A stretch of 64,000 nucleotides of DNA from Candidatus Saccharimonadota bacterium (lineage in GTDB: Bacteria; Patescibacteriota; Saccharimonadia; Saccharimonadales; Saccharimonadaceae). The notes under the pieces were generated by a model. It saw only the letters and a list, made by a program, of their open reading frames with translations, made no database searches and had not been told where the DNA came from. Shown piece by piece: positions 28,491 through 38,200 of this stretch (position 1 is the stretch's first letter; each line of letters begins with the position of its first letter). Where the stretch lies: contig JAFWMR010000010.1 in the NCBI GenBank assembly GCA_017513905.1, positions 124,001-188,000 on the forward strand, read 5' to 3'. A program made the position numbers and the translations under genes.

Positions 28491-28763
28491 TTATCTAACT
28501 TCAACTCTTACGCGCGGCACGGACTTACCCGAAAAATGGCTCTTTTTTGTCTTTACAAAGGTAACTACGCCATCTTTTGCAGCATGAATCGTGAAGTTAC
28601 GAGCCATGTAAGTGCCTTCGCCGGCAAGCTTAGTCGAACCAGTTTGGCGAACGAGGACTTCACCAGCCTTAACTTTTTGGCCGCCAAAGCGCTTGACACC
28701 AAGACGTTGGCCGGCATTGTTGTGGACGTTCTTAGCGGTTCCACCCGCTTTGACATGTGACAT
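28491..28763 (-). CDS. rpmA: 50S ribosomal protein bL27
   Basis: Ribosomal protein at the peptidyl-transferase centre. 90 residues with SHVKAGG, QRLGVKRFGGQKVKAGEVLVRQ and KDGVVTFVKTKK, all typical. The N-terminus starts directly at the mature-type sequence, without the cleaved extension of some Firmicutes. It has TATAAT (28784-28789, inside the 3' end of the upstream methylase gene) and the SD AAGGAAG. It is not next to rplU or obg here. Confidence 0.95.
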   Translation of the reverse strand: MSHVKAGGTAKNVHNNAGQRLGVKRFGGQKVKAGEVLVRQTGSTKLAGEGTYMARNFTIHAAKDGVVTFVKTKKSHFSGKSVPRVRVEVR

Positions 28764-28764
28764 T

Positions 28765-29868
28765 TTATTTCTTCCTTAATACTATTATATCTCGAGCCAC
28801 GACTTGCCCCTCTCTGAAATAAAGAAGGCTACTCCGGCCCAAGTTAATAAACTTTTTCACATTATACCCCATATCTTCCACCTCGTCAAGGATATTCAGC
28901 CTAGAATAATCACCGTTCGGCCTCAACCATGCAGGTATCGCGAGCACGACCGGCGTGCCACTTTCTATCTGCTCAGAAAGATTCTTCAAGAAACCACTAA
29001 TTATGTCTTTGCAACGCATTTTTTCTTGTTTTAGCTTAATATCTGCTGGAGGTTGACTCATCGGTTGGCCTAAGAAGGCCTCAGCTACTACAGCATCAAT
29101 CGGCTTCACCCATTCAAACTTCGTAGCATCGCCAGTTTCAGCTATATAGTTTTTACAACCAATCCAATCAAGATTGCGTTTAGTGTATTCAACCATCCGT
29201 TCGGACAAATCTGTGCCATACGGCCTATAGCCCATCAAAAACGCCTCCTGAAGCACTACTCCAGTTCCACAGAATGGATCCAAAACCACTGCGCTGTCAG
29301 GCAACATGCCAGACAAGTTGATTAATATTTGCGCCAGCTTCGGTGGTAACATGCCTACCTTTGCATCTCTAGCCGGACGAGCCTGATCTCTTTTCGCATA
29401 TTCGGAAATATTCTGTACGCCAATCAAGTTGAAATTCCCAAAATCTGTCATTATAATTTCAACATGATTTTTCTTTTCCGCAAGCTGATTATGATGTGAA
29501 GTTGCCGTTGACAAAACTGGAAGTTTATTTTCAAGAACCCGAACAGAACGTCCACGCCTCTGTAAAATCTTCTTGATTTTCAATGCTTCACCTTGCGCCT
29601 TACGCGCTGATGTTTTGCGGCGATAATCTGAAACGCCTAAAGTAATCTTACCTTCTGGCAAATCCGTCAGTGCATCAATTAAATAATTGAAGCCTTCTGG
29701 CAGCTCCTCTGCAAGTTTCATCGTTCCACCCAGCCTGTCGATCTCGGGCTTTTCTACACTATCAAAAACCGCCAATTCTTTTCCTTGCAGCTCGACGTCA
29801 TCATACAAACTCATCAATTCCGCTAGCGATAGCTCCGGAAGTCTCCCTAACACTGCCAAATATTTCAT
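28765..29868 (-). CDS. Trm11/TrmG10-like RNA N2-guanine methyltransferase
   Basis: SAM-dependent methylase of the UPF0020 group, probably acting on tRNA. N-terminal THUMP-like region (about 1-165), then RPARDAKVGMLPPKLAQILINL, the SAM-binding motif VLDPFCGTGVVLQEAFLMG (about 190-215) and GTDLSERMVEYTKRNL. The usual DPPYG motif IV is replaced by AEAFLGQP, as in some relatives, so substrate and activity need checking. The start lies 7 nt after a -10 (29876-29881), so it is probably leaderless, divergent from xseA. Confidence 0.8.
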   Translation of the reverse strand: MKYLAVLGRLPELSLAELMSLYDDVELQGKELAVFDSVEKPEIDRLGGTMKLAEELPEGFNYLIDALTDLPEGKITLGVSDYRRKTSARKAQGEALKIKKILQRRGRSVRVLENKLPVLSTATSHHNQLAEKKNHVEIIMTDFGNFNLIGVQNISEYAKRDQARPARDAKVGMLPPKLAQILINLSGMLPDSAVVLDPFCGTGVVLQEAFLMGYRPYGTDLSERMVEYTKRNLDWIGCKNYIAETGDATKFEWVKPIDAVVAEAFLGQPMSQPPADIKLKQEKMRCKDIISGFLKNLSEQIESGTPVVLAIPAWLRPNGDYSRLNILDEVEDMGYNVKKFINLGRSSLLYFREGQVVARDIIVLRKK

Positions 29869-29903
29869 AATCTAAATTATACCACATATGTTATTATAAT
29901 TAC
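29869..29903. promoter_or_regulatory. Divergent leaderless promoters in a 35-bp gap (methylase / xseA)
   Basis: Minus strand: TATAAT at 29876-29881, 7 nt from ATG 29868. Plus strand: extended -10 TG-T-TATTAT (29892-29897), 6 nt from ATG 29904. The whole gap is promoter. Confidence 0.65.
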
Positions 29904-30995
29904 ATGGATCTCACTCCTCGTTTCTCTGTATCGGAATTCCTCGAAGTAGCAAATCAAACCCTAGACTACGCCTTCCCAGCCGTCGAAATCGAGGGTGAAG
30001 TTTCTGGATTCAAAATCAGCAAGAATCGCTGGGTTTTCTTTGATTTAAAAGACGAGACTAGCACCGTTAACTGTTTCACTACTATCTATCAATTGCACGT
30101 CCCGCTAGAAGACGGTATGCAGGTCATAGTTCGTGGTACACCTCACCTTACTAAGGCCGGTCGTTTTTCTATCACTATCCAGAAAATCTTGCCAAAAGGC
30201 GAGGGCAGCATTAAAAAAGCCTTCGAGCTCCTTAAGGAGAAGTTTGCAAAAGAAGGCCTCTTCGACCCAGCCAAGAAACGCCCAATTCCCGAAAACCTCC
30301 AAACTATCGGTGTCGTTTCTTCTATTACTTCCGCCGGCTATGCTGATTTTTGCAAAATTCTCAATAATCGTTGGGGCGGGCTCACACTCAAAGTCGCAAA
30401 TTGCGGCGTCCAAGGCCTTGGAGTCTCTGAAGAAATCTGTCGCGCTATCGACTATTTCAACGAACAGGGAAATGTCCAAATTGTAGCTATTCTCCGTGGC
30501 GGTGGCTCCAAAGACGATTTGGCAGTCTTCAACGACGAGACTCTCGCCCGCAAAATCGCAAGTTCTCGTATTCCAATTATCACCGGCATCGGCCACGAAA
30601 TCGACGAATCCCTAGCCGACCTTGTCGCTGATATTCGTGCCAGCACGCCCACTAACGCTGCCGAGCTACTTTCTCGCGATAAAACCGTAGAAGTTGCCAG
30701 AATCCAGGACAATTTGACGCATACCTTACAGTTCGTCGCTCATTATATTGACACCATCAAAAATACAAATCTAACCACGATTACCTCTGTTAGTGAAGCT
30801 ATTAGAGCGCGTATCGAAAATGCGAAAGATGAAGCCAAAAATCAGCAAAAAATCCTTGCTTCGCTTAGCCCCGAGCATATCCTCAAGCAAGGCTACGCCA
30901 TCCTTTCGGGTAATCTATCCCCTGGAAATATTGTAAAAATCACAACGCACGATAAATTAATAACTGCGAGGATCGAACATGTCGATAAACGATAA
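29904..30995 (+). CDS. xseA: Exodeoxyribonuclease VII large subunit
   Basis: Catalytic subunit of ExoVII, a metal-independent single-strand exonuclease. N-terminal OB fold (about 1-95: FSVSEFLEVANQTL, VEIEGEVSGFKIS), then the conserved core (VVSSITSAGYADF, ILRGGGSKDDLAVFND, PIITGIGHEIDESLADLVADIRASTPTNAAE) and a helical tail. 363 residues, shorter than E. coli (456) because of a reduced coiled coil. Overlaps xseB by 17 nt. Confidence 0.93.
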   Translation: MDLTPRFSVSEFLEVANQTLDYAFPAVEIEGEVSGFKISKNRWVFFDLKDETSTVNCFTTIYQLHVPLEDGMQVIVRGTPHLTKAGRFSITIQKILPKGEGSIKKAFELLKEKFAKEGLFDPAKKRPIPENLQTIGVVSSITSAGYADFCKILNNRWGGLTLKVANCGVQGLGVSEEICRAIDYFNEQGNVQIVAILRGGGSKDDLAVFNDETLARKIASSRIPIITGIGHEIDESLADLVADIRASTPTNAAELLSRDKTVEVARIQDNLTHTLQFVAHYIDTIKNTNLTTITSVSEAIRARIENAKDEAKNQQKILASLSPEHILKQGYAILSGNLSPGNIVKITTHDKLITARIEHVDKR

Positions 30996-31167
30996 AATTA
31001 CCAAACTAAACACCGAAGTCCAATGGTTCTACTCTGACGATTTCAGTCTCGACGAAGCCGAGGCTAGGTACAAGGATGCCGTTAAGCTTGCCAAAGAAAT
31101 CGAAAAGGACCTAGACACACTAAAAAACAACATTAAAGTTATCAACAAGGATTTTGCCAAATCCTAA
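30979..31167 (+). CDS. xseB: Exodeoxyribonuclease VII small subunit
   Basis: 62-residue helical subunit that binds XseA in multiple copies. The pattern WFYSDDFSLDEAEARYKDAVKLAKEIEKDL matches the family (helix-turn-helix with FSLDEA). Overlap of 17 nt with xseA indicates coupling. Confidence 0.85.
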   Translation: MSINDKITKLNTEVQWFYSDDFSLDEAEARYKDAVKLAKEIEKDLDTLKNNIKVINKDFAKS

Positions 31168-31191
31168 CTTTACATTTTTAACCGCTAATGT

Positions 31192-31203
31192 TAATATTAA
31201 AAT
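31192..31203 (+). promoter_or_regulatory. Leaderless promoter of the 31204 gene
   Basis: TG-T-TAATAT (31192-31197), then 6 nt to ATG 31204. Confidence 0.5.
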
Positions 31204-31989
31204 ATGTTTAACCAACCTGTTTCTGCTATGCCACCAATTGCACCGCCAACAGCTGCCGCACCAGGTACTAACCCCAACAACCCAAACGCCGCCCATGCTT
31301 CCGTCGCTCCGTCTGGAGTCGATAAGCTCAATCGCAGCATCAAAAATTCACTCATCAAAACCATTGTCATCATCCTTTTAGTCCTACTTCTTGTCGGCGC
31401 TCTACTTCTGGCAGTCTATTTTTACAACGAATATCAAATCGCTAAAACCGATGTAGACGGCCAAGTCGCCGCCGCACTCGTCGCAAAAGAAAAAGAAATC
31501 ACCGACAGCCTCGAGGCTAAATTTGCCGAACGCGAAAAGATCCCATATAGTACCTTTACTGGTCCAGACGATTACGGTCGTTTGAGCTTCAAATATCCGA
31601 AGACCTGGAATTCCTACATCGCTAAGGATGCCACTAAAGGCGGCGACTACGAAGCCTATCTTGATTCAGATCCTAACGGTGTTCCTCCTGTCAGCCAAAA
31701 TCAGCCATACAATGTACGCGTACTCATCAGGTCCGAATCTTTCGAGACCGCCAACAACCGCTACGGCTCTTTGGTCACCTCAGGCAAACTCAAACTTTCA
31801 ATCATCCAACTTCCTGATACTAGTATCACTGCCAATCGTTACGATGGTCAGCTACCTAACAATCTCACTGGCACCATCGTTATCTTCAAGATACGCGACA
31901 AAGTCGTCACTCTAGAGTGCGACAAGACAACACCAGAAGCCGCTCAAGATTTTGACAACATCTTACAGTCCATCAAATTTAACGAATAA
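31204..31989 (+). CDS. Type II membrane protein with PsbP-like outer domain
   Basis: 261 residues. Pro/Ala/Asn-rich cytosolic N-terminus (about 1-50), one TM (about 55-78), a short helical stalk, then a domain of about 150 residues beginning YGRLSFKYPKTWNSYIA, a strand-Pro-x-x-Trp start like PsbP/DUF1795-type domains, and ending with DNILQSIKF. No signal peptidase site. Function unknown. Upstream is xseB; an HdeD-like gene follows 11 nt after the stop. Confidence 0.7.
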   Translation: MFNQPVSAMPPIAPPTAAAPGTNPNNPNAAHASVAPSGVDKLNRSIKNSLIKTIVIILLVLLLVGALLLAVYFYNEYQIAKTDVDGQVAAALVAKEKEITDSLEAKFAEREKIPYSTFTGPDDYGRLSFKYPKTWNSYIAKDATKGGDYEAYLDSDPNGVPPVSQNQPYNVRVLIRSESFETANNRYGSLVTSGKLKLSIIQLPDTSITANRYDGQLPNNLTGTIVIFKIRDKVVTLECDKTTPEAAQDFDNILQSIKFNE

Positions 31990-32000
31990 GGAAAACACAC

Positions 32001-32645
32001 ATGGCACACATCAACCGTAAATATATCGATAGCCACTGGCTACTCTTCATTACTAAGGGCCTCGTTGCGCTCGCTTTTGGCGCAATCTCTCTCTTTAACA
32101 TGAGACGAGATATACCATACATGATTACCCTCGTCGGTATCTTCCTTCTTTCGTTCTCCATCCTAGAGTTCATTAACGCACTTTATCGCGCACGCCAGAA
32201 AACGGGTTGGGCTATTTCCGTATCGCTTGCTATTATTGATGCCGTAGTCGCCCTCGCTCTCCTTTTCACTATTACTCAGGATAGCACCTGGCACCTCTAT
32301 ATTATTGCCGGTTACACCTTCCTTCGCGGCTTCTTTGAAATTATCGCTGGCTTCCGTGCCACCATCGATCCGACCGATCGCTTTACATGGGTCTTCGGGG
32401 GCATGTTTGGCGCCATTATGGGCATCATTGTCTTCAACTCTGGCGACTTCTTCGTCCGCTTCTTCGGTGTCTATCTCCTAATCATCGGTACTTGTAGCCT
32501 CTTCTACGGCGTCCACAACCGCGCTCAAAAGATCGAAGATCGCGCCGCTCGCCGTGAATCTGCTAGCTTGGCCGCCAAAACGCGTAAACGTCGCGAAAAG
32601 GCCGCCAAAGCCAAGGGCAAGAAAATTGTCAAACGTTCTAAATAA
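32001..32645 (+). CDS. HdeD/DUF308-like membrane protein
   Basis: 214 residues with six hydrophobic helices in pairs, typical of HdeD: GLVALAFGAISLF, PYMITLVGIFLLSFSILE, SVSLAIIDAVVALALLF, FLRGFFEIIAGF, FGAIMGIIVFNSG and FGVYLLIIGTCSLFYG. A strongly basic cytosolic tail (about 175-214) is added. HdeD helps acid resistance in E. coli; its role here is unknown. SD AAGGA precedes the ATG. Confidence 0.75.
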   Translation: MAHINRKYIDSHWLLFITKGLVALAFGAISLFNMRRDIPYMITLVGIFLLSFSILEFINALYRARQKTGWAISVSLAIIDAVVALALLFTITQDSTWHLYIIAGYTFLRGFFEIIAGFRATIDPTDRFTWVFGGMFGAIMGIIVFNSGDFFVRFFGVYLLIIGTCSLFYGVHNRAQKIEDRAARRESASLAAKTRKRREKAAKAKGKKIVKRSK

Positions 32646-32678
32646 TGCTAGAATAAAGGCTCAAGGAGTTATTACTAT

Positions 32679-33554
32679 ATGAAATACAAACGCCCAACCA
32701 AGGCCGTTATCACTGACGCCGGATTCGCTAGTCGCTTCCTGCCAATAACCAAAACTGTACCTAAAGGCATGCTACCGATCGGTAACCGTCCAGTCATTCA
32801 ACTAGTCATTGAAGAATGCCTCGCCGCAGGTATCAAAGAAATCATCCTCGTCGTCACTCCAGAAGGAAAAAGCATCTACGAAGATTATTTCAATAACCCC
32901 GCCGAGAAAGCCAAAAAACAGCTTTATTCACAGGGCAAGCAAGATCGTTTCGCAAGCGTCGAAGAAGTTCTTGCTTTCCCCAAAATCACCATCATTGTTC
33001 AAGACCCAACTCTACCATATGGTAATGGTTCACCAATCGCAAGCGCACGCGGTCTTATCGATCATGACGAAGCATTCATCGCCATTTATTCCGATGATGT
33101 CGTCTATGGCCCTTCAGCCGTAAAAGATCTTATGGATTCTTTTGAAAAACACCCAGACGCCCTTGCTATTATTGGCTGTCAACTTGTCCCGCACGAAGAA
33201 ATCAAGAAATATGCCTCAGTAGATTATGACGAAAAGACCGAGATGCTTCATGGTCTCGTCGAAAAGCCAGCACCAGAAGAAGCCGCATCCGACTTAGCCT
33301 CCTACGGCCGTTATCTTCTTACTCCAGAAATTTTCGCTCACCTTATCCCTGAGAATACCGGCAAAGATGACGAACTCTGGCTTGCTGAAGCCATTGCTAA
33401 GCTTATCCCATCTAAGCACGTCTACGCAAAGCAAACCAATGGTCTATGGATGACTACGGGTGACCCGCAAAACTACTCTCTGGCTCAACTTAAGTATACC
33501 TTGGATAACGAACCATACGCAGACGAACTTCGCGAGTTCATCAAAAACAACTAA
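32679..33554 (+). CDS. galU: UTP--glucose-1-phosphate uridylyltransferase
   Basis: Makes UDP-glucose for glycans. 291 residues with FLPITKTVPKGMLPIGNRPVIQLVIEECLAAGI, IIVQDPTLPYGNGSPI, YSDDVVYGPS, GLVEKPAPEEAASDLASYGRYLLTPEIF and the end-domain pattern ETGKDDELWLAEAI-like. The nucleotide-binding signature near the start reads ITDAGFASRFLP; most GalU proteins have an AAGxGTRxLP form, so the loop is altered while the later motifs are kept. SD AAGGAG and an extended -10 (TAGAAT) precede it. Confidence 0.88.
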   Translation: MKYKRPTKAVITDAGFASRFLPITKTVPKGMLPIGNRPVIQLVIEECLAAGIKEIILVVTPEGKSIYEDYFNNPAEKAKKQLYSQGKQDRFASVEEVLAFPKITIIVQDPTLPYGNGSPIASARGLIDHDEAFIAIYSDDVVYGPSAVKDLMDSFEKHPDALAIIGCQLVPHEEIKKYASVDYDEKTEMLHGLVEKPAPEEAASDLASYGRYLLTPEIFAHLIPENTGKDDELWLAEAIAKLIPSKHVYAKQTNGLWMTTGDPQNYSLAQLKYTLDNEPYADELREFIKNN

Positions 33555-33579
33555 TCTCAATTAAGGAGGCAAAATCAAC

Positions 33580-33924
33580 ATGAACACAGCAGAATGGATT
33601 ATCGTATCAATCCTATCTCTAACGCTTTTTGTGTTCCTAGTATTAGGGATTTTGCTTCTCACGAAGCTTCTTGACCTTTCCAGAGATGCAAAACACATCA
33701 TGAAACAAGTCGAGCGTATGGCTAAGAAGGGAAACAACATAGTCAACAAGGCGTCTGACACTGTCGACGACATCTCTAAAACCGCCACTTCCACCGCCAA
33801 ATCCATCAAGAAAGACGCCACTACCACCACAGGCGCAGTCAAAGATGCTGTCGTCTCCGTTGTCGCTAAAAAATTCGGTTTAAATGATGAAAAAGATACA
33901 TCTAAAACTAAATCTAAAGACTAA
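33580..33924 (+). CDS. Single-pass membrane protein, unknown
   Basis: 114 residues: one N-terminal TM (about 5-29), an amphipathic helix (LDLSRDAKHIMKQVERMAKKG), a Thr/Lys-rich segment and a charged tail. Somewhat like DUF948 or general stress protein YtxH-type proteins, but not firmly assignable. AAGGAGG lies upstream of the ATG. Probably co-transcribed with galU (25-bp gap). Confidence 0.6.
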   Translation: MNTAEWIIVSILSLTLFVFLVLGILLLTKLLDLSRDAKHIMKQVERMAKKGNNIVNKASDTVDDISKTATSTAKSIKKDATTTTGAVKDAVVSVVAKKFGLNDEKDTSKTKSKD

Positions 33925-34037
33925 GTTCGGCCATCTCTTTGGCTCCATCTGCGGTTTTTTTGCAGGTGTGTTTCGCGCACCAAGATAAAACACCTTTTCA
34001 GGCTCAAGTCCATCAACAGATTAGAACACCCGTATCT
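33925..34037. other. Intergenic stretch with a weak terminator-like hairpin
   Basis: Contains AGGTGT ... ACACCT followed by TTTT (about 33963-33996) that may end the galU transcript. No gene seen. Confidence 0.35.
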
Positions 34038-34103
34038 ATTGACTTTTTATACCGTTTATGCTATAATTAAGGTGTATCCTCTCGATAGAGAAGGATACGC
34101 ACC
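34038..34103 (+). promoter_or_regulatory. Cassette promoter with strong 5' stem-loop (shares 34 identical nt with 61902)
   Basis: TTGACT 34039-34044, 17 nt, TGC-TATAAT 34062-34067. A hairpin fills 34071-34103: outer GGTG/CACC, TATCCT/AGGATA and inner TCTC/GAGA around GATA. The stretch 34038-34071 is identical to 61902-61935. Confidence 0.8.
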
Positions 34104-34153
34104 TTAAATCAAGTTAAGGATTAAAAACCACGAATATTAGGGAGGGTAATATC

Positions 34154-35173
34154 ATGGAAAACAAGGAATTCTTCTGCCCCTGCGAGATCTACACCAGCCA
34201 CAAACCCTACGGGCACTGGCTGAACGACACCAAAAAGCAGGAAAGGAAACAGGATGTCAAAAAACTGGCCAAGGCCCTGATCGAAGTCGCGATAATCATC
34301 GCCATCATCATCGGGATCTTCGGCCTGCTGTCCTCGTTTAGCGTTGCCAAAGCCGAAAGCTACCTCGATGAGTACACCGTCGGTTTCCCGTCCTTCTGGC
34401 AGCACGATGCCACCGTCGTCACATCACTCCAGGAATCCCTGGTACTGTACGGCGAAAACGTTGAGATTGACGGCAAGTTCGGTCCCAAAACCGGACAGGC
34501 AGTCAAAAACCTCCAGAAAAAGTACGGCCTCAATCCGAACGGTATCGTCGACGATACGTTCGCCTGGATGTTCCAAGTGCAGGGTTGGCCCTTCAATACC
34601 GGCTACACCATGTATTACATGGCCAACCTGGAGCTGATTTACCAAAACAGTGACTACGAGGATCTAATCTACATCACCCTCGGTGGTCGCGGATATGATC
34701 CGAGTAATCCAGAGGCAACAGGCTCCCACCTGTGGCTTTTCCGAGATGGAAAGTTAATTGCCGACTCCGCCTGCATCACGGGCAACGAGTCGAAAGGCTA
34801 TTTCACGCCTCTCGGTACACGCCACATCACCGGCCGTAAAGACGAAGAAGTCGGGAAATATTCCACCTACTACTATCTGTTGCATCTGAACGAAAAGATC
34901 TACATACACAGTTTGCTCGAATACTTTGAACCCGAAAAAAGAGACCACCAAGTCCTTGGCGCTCACATGAGCGACGGAAGCATCCGGGTTCCCAAAGACT
35001 TCGCCGAATGGCTGTACGAAAATATGCCTGACGGCGTAACAGTGGTCATCGATGACCGGGCTTTCAGCCCATACGGCGCCCCTGGCTATGAACACCTCCT
35101 CGAAGAAGAAAGTCCTTTCGCCGAATATGTAGATTGGGAACACCAATTCATCCGTTACGGCGAAGAACTTTAA
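34154..35173 (+). CDS. L,D-transpeptidase (YkuD)-like protein with PG-binding domain; catalytic Cys replaced by Ser
   Basis: 339 residues: cytosolic start, one TM (about 40-62), peptidoglycan-binding domain (about 85-145: VTSLQESLVLYG, GKFGPKTGQAVKNLQKKYGL), then a YkuD-like domain (about 165-315: GSHLWLFRDGKLIADSAC, FTPLGTRHITGRK, YIHSLLEYF, LGAHMSDGSIRVPKDFAEWLYE). The family signature is SHGC(I/V)R with Cys as nucleophile; here it reads SDGSIR, Ser codon AGC at 34979-34981. It may be inactive or use another mechanism. SD GGGAGGG, own terminator; CTG-rich codon use unlike neighbouring core genes. Confidence 0.8.
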   Translation: MENKEFFCPCEIYTSHKPYGHWLNDTKKQERKQDVKKLAKALIEVAIIIAIIIGIFGLLSSFSVAKAESYLDEYTVGFPSFWQHDATVVTSLQESLVLYGENVEIDGKFGPKTGQAVKNLQKKYGLNPNGIVDDTFAWMFQVQGWPFNTGYTMYYMANLELIYQNSDYEDLIYITLGGRGYDPSNPEATGSHLWLFRDGKLIADSACITGNESKGYFTPLGTRHITGRKDEEVGKYSTYYYLLHLNEKIYIHSLLEYFEPEKRDHQVLGAHMSDGSIRVPKDFAEWLYENMPDGVTVVIDDRAFSPYGAPGYEHLLEEESPFAEYVDWEHQFIRYGEEL

Positions 35174-35189
35174 TCCTAATAACAACATT

Positions 35190-35217
35190 CACCCCGACCC
35201 CGTCGGGGTGTTTTTTT
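35190..35217. terminator. Bidirectional terminator (Ldt-like gene / dnaE)
   Basis: CACCCCGAC/GTCGGGGTG stem, then a T run on the plus strand; dnaE ends at its edge on the minus strand. Confidence 0.85.
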
Positions 35218-38200
35218 ATTTAATCTTTACGCAATCTTCTCCGACAAGCTTCGTCATATCAGCCACGAAATTCTCATTAGACTCCACCCTAAACGGCATC
35301 TTAAGAGCTTTTTTCTCTCCACCGTCTTGTAAAACCAAAATTATATCCTGCATCCCAAGGTTGTTATCACATATCCTCTTTATATCTGAAAGCAAATCGA
35401 CATTGTTTGGTTCTTTTACAAGCACATATACCTTCTCTTTCCGCGTATCCTTCGGCGCCTCGACAACTCGATGTACTTCCGTTAGTGGAGCACTCTCCTT
35501 AAACCGCCCCTTACTAGATACGCGCTCCGCCGTTGTTTGACTACGACGTCGTCCGCCAAATCCCGACACATCTTTCGGTGGCGGAAGAGTAGTTCCAGTC
35601 TCTTTATAATTCGCTAATGTATCATCAGAAATTACTTCACAGGAATCCATCAACACCTTCACATCTGGTACAATATTGCCGCTCTTATCCCTCGCATTTA
35701 CTTTTCCAGTAATTTTTACAACATTATCTTGCACCAGCTTCCCCCCATATTCCTCAAACACATTCGGGAACACAATCACTTCCTGCTCGCCAGTTTTATT
35801 TTCTATCTTTACAAACGCCATTTTAGTATTACTCTTAGTCAAAATCGTCCGCACGCTCGTAATAATCCCACCAATCACAACACCTTTCCCATCATTTTCT
35901 TGGTTCACAAGGGAATATGAATGCGTCTGTTCGTCAAAATATTTATCGTATTTATCCAAAGGATGCGCAGAAATATAAAGCCCCATAAGGTCACGTTCCC
36001 ACAACAACTGTTCCTTCTCACTTGCCTGTGTCGGCGATGGTTTGATCTCGACTTCTGGAATTTCAGCCGCCACACCAAACGCACCAAATAGATCAGTCTG
36101 GCCAGATGCTGCATCTTTTTGCATTTTTGCGCCATACGCTTGAATATTCTCAAGATTAAACAACAAATCACTTCGTGTTGCAAATCTGTCAAAACCACCA
36201 GTCTTAATAGTCGATTCCCACGCTTTCTTGTTGAATTTCGTCGAATCTACACGTTTTGCAAAATCACACACACTCTTGAAAGGCCCATTCAATTTTCGCT
36301 CTGGAATTACTTTTTCTTCAACCAACGCTTTTCCTACGCCTTTGATGCCAGAAAGACCAAAGCGAATCGTTTTCTCACCTTTTACGATACCAAAATCACC
36401 AAAGCTTTCATTGATATCTGGGCCTAAAACTTTAAGACCCATCTTCTTGCATTCGGCTATCTCAATAGCCAAACGGTCTGTCCAACGCATATCCGACGTC
36501 ATCAATGCCGCCATATATGCATCAGGATAGTGCGCCTTGAGATATGCCGTCCAATAAGCCACTAGAGCATAACATGCAGCGTGGCTCTTATTAAAACAAT
36601 AGTTAGCGAAGTCCAAAAGCTCACGCCAAAACTCCTCCGCAATCTCCTCGGTTGCTCCGCCGACTTTTATTGCGCCTTCAATAAACTGTGGCTTGACCTT
36701 GTTCATAAGATCGACTTTCTTCTTACCGACGGCCTTTCTAAGCGTATCTGCCTGGCCACCGGTAAAGCCACACCACTCACGGCTAATCTGCATGAATTGC
36801 TCTTGATAAATCAGAATCCCGTAGGTATTTTTAAGCGAATTCTCAAGCCCAGGATGTAAATATGTAATCTTTTCCTCGCCATGTTTTCGCCGAATAAACG
36901 AATCAATAAACTGCATCGGTCCGGGACGATAAAGTGCCACCATAGCGATAATATCTTCGAAATGGTCAGCCTTCAAATCCTTCAGATATCGCTTCATGCC
37001 CGCCGACTCGAGCTGGAATACGCCAGTCGTATCAGCCCTTTGGAACAACTCATATGTAAGCTTATCGTCAAGAGGAACCGAGTACATATCCACGTCATCA
37101 CCGTACACCTTATGAATCATTCTAAGCGCATTATTGATTACCGAAAGGTTCGACAGCCCAAGGAAGTCCATTTTGAGAAGTCCCAGCTCTTCGATCGTTC
37201 CCATCGGGAATTGCGCAGCAATCGGCCCCTTAGCTGAAACCTCTAACGGGACAAACTTTACAAGATCGTCCGGCGCGATTACTACACCACACGCATGCAC
37301 GCCATGACCGCGAATCGTACCTTCTAGCCTGCTCGCAAAATCTAGGACTTCCTTCGATGTCGGATTGGTCTCATACTCATTCTTAAGATCTGGCACATCG
37401 CGAATTGCATCCGACAGATGCACATGATGTCCCATCACTGGATCCGGCACAAGTTTGGCTAGCCTATCCGCCTCCGCATAAGGCACTTCCAACACACGCG
37501 CTACATCCCTTACGGCGTTCTTCGCCATCATTTTGCCGAAGGTCGCAATATTTGATACGCGGCCTTTACCGTATTTCTCAGTGCAATATTCAATTACTTC
37601 ATCACGACGTGTATCCTGAATATCGGTATCAATATCTGGCATTGAAATACGGTCTGGGTTCAAAAACCGCTCGAACAGAAGATCATATCTCATCGGATCT
37701 AGCTCCGTAATCCTCAACGCATACGCAAGTAGCGCACCAGCCGCCGAACCACGCCCAGGACCATAAACGATCCCTTTCTTCTTACCCCAGTTAATAAAAT
37801 CCCAAACGATCAAGAAATACCCGTTATAACCCATTTTATCAACCACTGAAAGCTCGTAATCAATCCTTGGCAGCAATTTATGTGTCTCGTCTCGCTCTTC
37901 GTCTATCTTTTCCAATATCTTGCGACATTCTGAAATCGACAATTTTGCCGCATCGTCTTCAGTTTTTCCGCCGTATCTAAATACCAAACCAGAAAACACC
38001 AACTTGTCAAGATAGCTCTTATCTGTCTCGCCCTCTGGAACGGGGAATTTAGGAATCAAGATACGCCCGAGTTGTAACTCTACGTTACACCGATCCGCAA
38101 TCCTTTTAGTATTCAAAACTGCTTCAGGACAAGTCTTTCCCCAACGTTTTATTATGTCTTCAGGCGGAATCACATGAAGCTCAAACTCCTTTAGACTCAT

